This document shows, one piece after another, positions 6,085 to 7,971 of a DNA stretch of 7,971 nt; position 1 is the first letter of the stretch, and every line of letters starts with the position of its first letter. A program made the translations under genes and the position numbers. The DNA lies in assembly GCA_013329455.1 (NCBI GenBank), contig DUKF01000193.1:1-7971 (forward strand), read 5' to 3'. The stretch comes from Methanotrichaceae archaeon. GTDB taxonomy: Archaea > Halobacteriota > Methanosarcinia > Methanotrichales > Methanotrichaceae. The notes under the pieces are model-generated. The model was not told where the DNA came from, did not search any database, and saw nothing but the letters and a program-made list of their open reading frames with translations.

Positions 6085-7482
6085 ATGAAAAAAGCGACAA
6101 TCCAAGCAGTAGTCATCTCTCTTCTCCTCGTCTTCGGGGCGACGGTCTCAGCGGGCGTCGAGCTCGCCTACATCTTCGGGATAGACCACTCCATCTACGA
6201 GGTGAATACCGAAACCAGCACCGATGAGGCCGTATACACCATACCTCATTCCATTGAGCTCCGTGGGATCGACACCGCTCCCGACGGTAAGATCTACTTC
6301 GTCACCGGCCAGTCCGGTGGCATATCCGAGGAGGACCCAAGCAGCTACACCTACCTAGAGCACGTAAAGAGCGTCAGCCCCTCCGCAACACCGGGCGCCG
6401 ACTACGGCGATGAGGTGATAGTCTACACCAACGAGACGGTTCAATCCGTCGGCATTCCTAGCGAGAGAGAACCCATCAGGGACGTTGCAATCAAGACGAC
6501 CGACACCGTCGGAGGTTACGAGGTATATTACAGCGTTGCCACCGGAGCTGGAGGAGACGCTCGGATTTACCGGGTCGACGGCCCCGAGACGGCCACCCTC
6601 TACTACACCGTCAACCTTGCCGACGTTCCCGTCCTCACCTGCAACGGAACCGGTGGATACTGGGCTGGCTACTTCGCCTTCGACGATGCCGACAACCTCT
6701 ACTTAAGCACCGGAAACCATCATCCTGCCTCCATCTTCAGGATCGGCGGCGCAGGTCGTGACCGGGTAACCGGCAGTCCCGTCGAAATCTACAGCCAAAA
6801 TTGCAGCATCATAGGCCTCTGTTACGAGAGCCCCGACAGCCTTTACTTCGCCGACTGGGAGTCGAGCATATACAGACTGGACCTGGAAACCCTGGAAGCT
6901 GAGCTGGTCTATACCAACGAATCCATCGCATACTGGATGAAGGACGTCGCCCTCCTTTCCGGGAGAGTCGCAGCCGGTCGGACGCTGCCCTCCACCATGT
7001 CGATGCTCGGGCGTATCCGCACGGCTCCGGATCTCGGGATCACCGAAATCCATGCGGGCGACCCCACCTTTAGGGATGGCGGTCGGGAGGCGGCGTTGCC
7101 CCTAACCATTACCATCAAGAACTTCGGCATTTCCACAGCGGAGACTTTCGAGGTGGGCATAACCGCCCTCTATCCAGGGCAGAAGCGAGAGATTGAGGCC
7201 ACCTTCAGTGCTCCAGGAAAAGTGGAGGGGCTGGAGGGCGGCAAGGAGGTCGACATCCGAGGAACTTTGACCCTGGTACATCCTGACAATAAAGTTCTTT
7301 ACGGCCAGAATATCTCGATCAGGGCTCATGCCGACAGCTGTTTCGGCTATAAGGCCATGCCCGAATACTGCAAGGTCATGGAGAGCGACGAGATGAACAA
7401 CGATATGGCGGTCGACCTGAAGCTTCCGACCGCTCCTCTTGGAGGATTGACGCCTCTCGCCAGTTCCCTGACCAAACGCTGA
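6085..7482 (+). CDS. Secreted beta-propeller protein with C-terminal CARDB-like domain
   Basis: A 465-residue protein. Residues 1-23 are a signal peptide (KK then a hydrophobic core, cleavage after VSA). Residues 25-294 form a propeller paralogous to the preceding gene; matching units include VATGAGGDARIYRVD (151-165), NLYLSTGNHHPASIFRI (204-220) and SLYFADWESSIYRLDL (252-267). Residues 318-447 look like a CARDB-type Ig-like beta-sandwich: LPLTITIKNFGISTAETFEV (338-357), a strand pair around 388-413, and the closing ESDEMNNDMAVDL (433-445), which resembles the E.NN end motif of CARDB domains. Cysteines C419 and C429 could form a disulfide. N-X-S/T sequons at N116, N187, N278 and N409 fit export and glycosylation. 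GGTG at 6072-6075 is nine bases before the ATG. No C-terminal membrane anchor or sorting signal is visible, so surface attachment would need a partner. Function is probably binding or adhesion, by inference only. Confidence 0.87.
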   Translation: MKKATIQAVVISLLLVFGATVSAGVELAYIFGIDHSIYEVNTETSTDEAVYTIPHSIELRGIDTAPDGKIYFVTGQSGGISEEDPSSYTYLEHVKSVSPSATPGADYGDEVIVYTNETVQSVGIPSEREPIRDVAIKTTDTVGGYEVYYSVATGAGGDARIYRVDGPETATLYYTVNLADVPVLTCNGTGGYWAGYFAFDDADNLYLSTGNHHPASIFRIGGAGRDRVTGSPVEIYSQNCSIIGLCYESPDSLYFADWESSIYRLDLETLEAELVYTNESIAYWMKDVALLSGRVAAGRTLPSTMSMLGRIRTAPDLGITEIHAGDPTFRDGGREAALPLTITIKNFGISTAETFEVGITALYPGQKREIEATFSAPGKVEGLEGGKEVDIRGTLTLVHPDNKVLYGQNISIRAHADSCFGYKAMPEYCKVMESDEMNNDMAVDLKLPTAPLGGLTPLASSLTKR

Positions 7483-7527
7483 TTCGAAGATCAAAAACCG
7501 CCGAGATTCAAAGCGAGAAGTTCCTGT

Positions 7528-7971
7528 TCATCCTCCTGTTTCAGGGATCTTTCCGCCGTCTTTTCGCCGCCCGGCCAGGGCTGAGAGGAAGATATAAAAG
7601 AGGGTCTCCATCAGGATGCAGACGGCCGCTGGAATTCCGGCCCTGGGGCCGAAGAGGAGGAGCGCCATGGTGGCGGCCAACCCCAGGTTCTTGAAGGAGG
7701 CGAAGAGGGTGTATGCGATCCTCTGAGGACGGTCGACCCCGGCGAAGGCCGCGCCCGCGTAAACGACCGCACCCGAGAGGAAGGTCCGGGCGAAGGCTAT
7801 CAGCAGAACTCCCCCAACCTCCGTTGTGATGTCGCCACTGTTCAACCCCACCACGACGTAGGTGACGACGAAGAGGCCAGCATTGATGGGGTGCTCCGGG
7901 TCGATCCTCAAGCGGCCGACGTATCTTGAGGCCAGGATGGGTAAAAGGATCAGGATCAGCACGATCTCTAA
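7528..7971 (-). CDS. Membrane transporter, C-terminal part, bile acid:sodium symporter (BASS/SBF)-like (truncated by window edge)
   Basis: The frame is open from the right edge of the window to a TGA at 7528-7530, giving 147 residues of the C-terminal part; the true start lies outside. A GTG at 7962 sits inside a membrane helix (LEIVLILILLPILASRYVG continues through it), so it is not a believable start. About five hydrophobic segments are visible, followed by a short charged tail (RRKDGGKIPETGG). The segment FKNLGLAATMALLLFG followed by GIPAAVCILMETLFYIFLSAL resembles the last helices of the BASS family, where a (K/Q)N.GLA motif is typical. Members move bile acids, pyruvate, pantothenate or other organic anions with sodium; substrate cannot be told here. 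The gene converges on the second propeller gene with only 45 bp between stops, and no terminator is evident in that gap. Confidence 0.6.
   Translation of the reverse strand, partial: LEIVLILILLPILASRYVGRLRIDPEHPINAGLFVVTYVVVGLNSGDITTEVGGVLLIAFARTFLSGAVVYAGAAFAGVDRPQRIAYTLFASFKNLGLAATMALLLFGPRAGIPAAVCILMETLFYIFLSALAGRRKDGGKIPETGG

Noticed and set aside
6703..7494. Minus-strand open frames across the second propeller gene
   Set aside because: They are antisense to a gene with signal peptide, paralogue support and a domain structure, and have no ribosome sites or domains of their own that I recognise.
7960..7962. GTG at 7962 as start of the transporter
   Set aside because: It lies within a hydrophobic helix that continues upstream to the window edge, and the family is much longer than 144 residues.

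Overview
The window looks like a piece of a methanogenic archaeon of the Methanosarcinales, most likely a Methanothrix (Methanosaeta)-type organism. The signs are archaeal: A/T-rich TATA-like boxes, Shine-Dalgarno sites of the GGTG(A) type, heavy use of AGG/AGA and ATA codons in a GC-rich background, secreted proteins rich in N-glycosylation sequons, and TPR and beta-propeller/CARDB-type surface proteins of the kind common in these methanogens. The genus is an inference from style; no marker gene is present.

Layout. Positions 1-4639 hold four genes on the minus strand: a secreted M3-family oligoendopeptidase cut by the left edge (1-1073), a complete class I/II PLP aminotransferase (1311-2459), a long membrane-anchored TPR-repeat protein (2526-4196), and a small cysteine-rich protein (4304-4639). 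A 401-bp divergent promoter region follows (4640-5040). Two plus-strand paralogous secreted beta-propeller proteins come next (5041-5973 and 6085-7482); the second carries an extra C-terminal CARDB-like domain. At the right edge a minus-strand membrane transporter of the bile acid:sodium symporter (BASS) type is cut by the window (7528-7971) and converges on the second propeller gene.

Most genes appear to be separately transcribed: each has its own upstream TATA-like box and gaps are 66 to 401 bp. The two propeller genes may be partly co-transcribed across a hairpin with a T-rich tail. The genes do not form an obvious pathway. The common theme is the cell surface: signal peptides on the peptidase and on both propellers, membrane segments on the TPR protein and the transporter.

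The most unusual items are the TPR gene, which is an AT-rich island (about 27% GC in places, against about 60% in the neighbouring aminotransferase) with a fairly recent internal 204-bp-period duplication; the propeller pair, which differs by presence or absence of one domain; and the divergent region, which carries several palindromes and a predicted leader of about 140 nt. I see no CRISPR array, mobile element, tRNA or rRNA, and no clear sign of a defence system.
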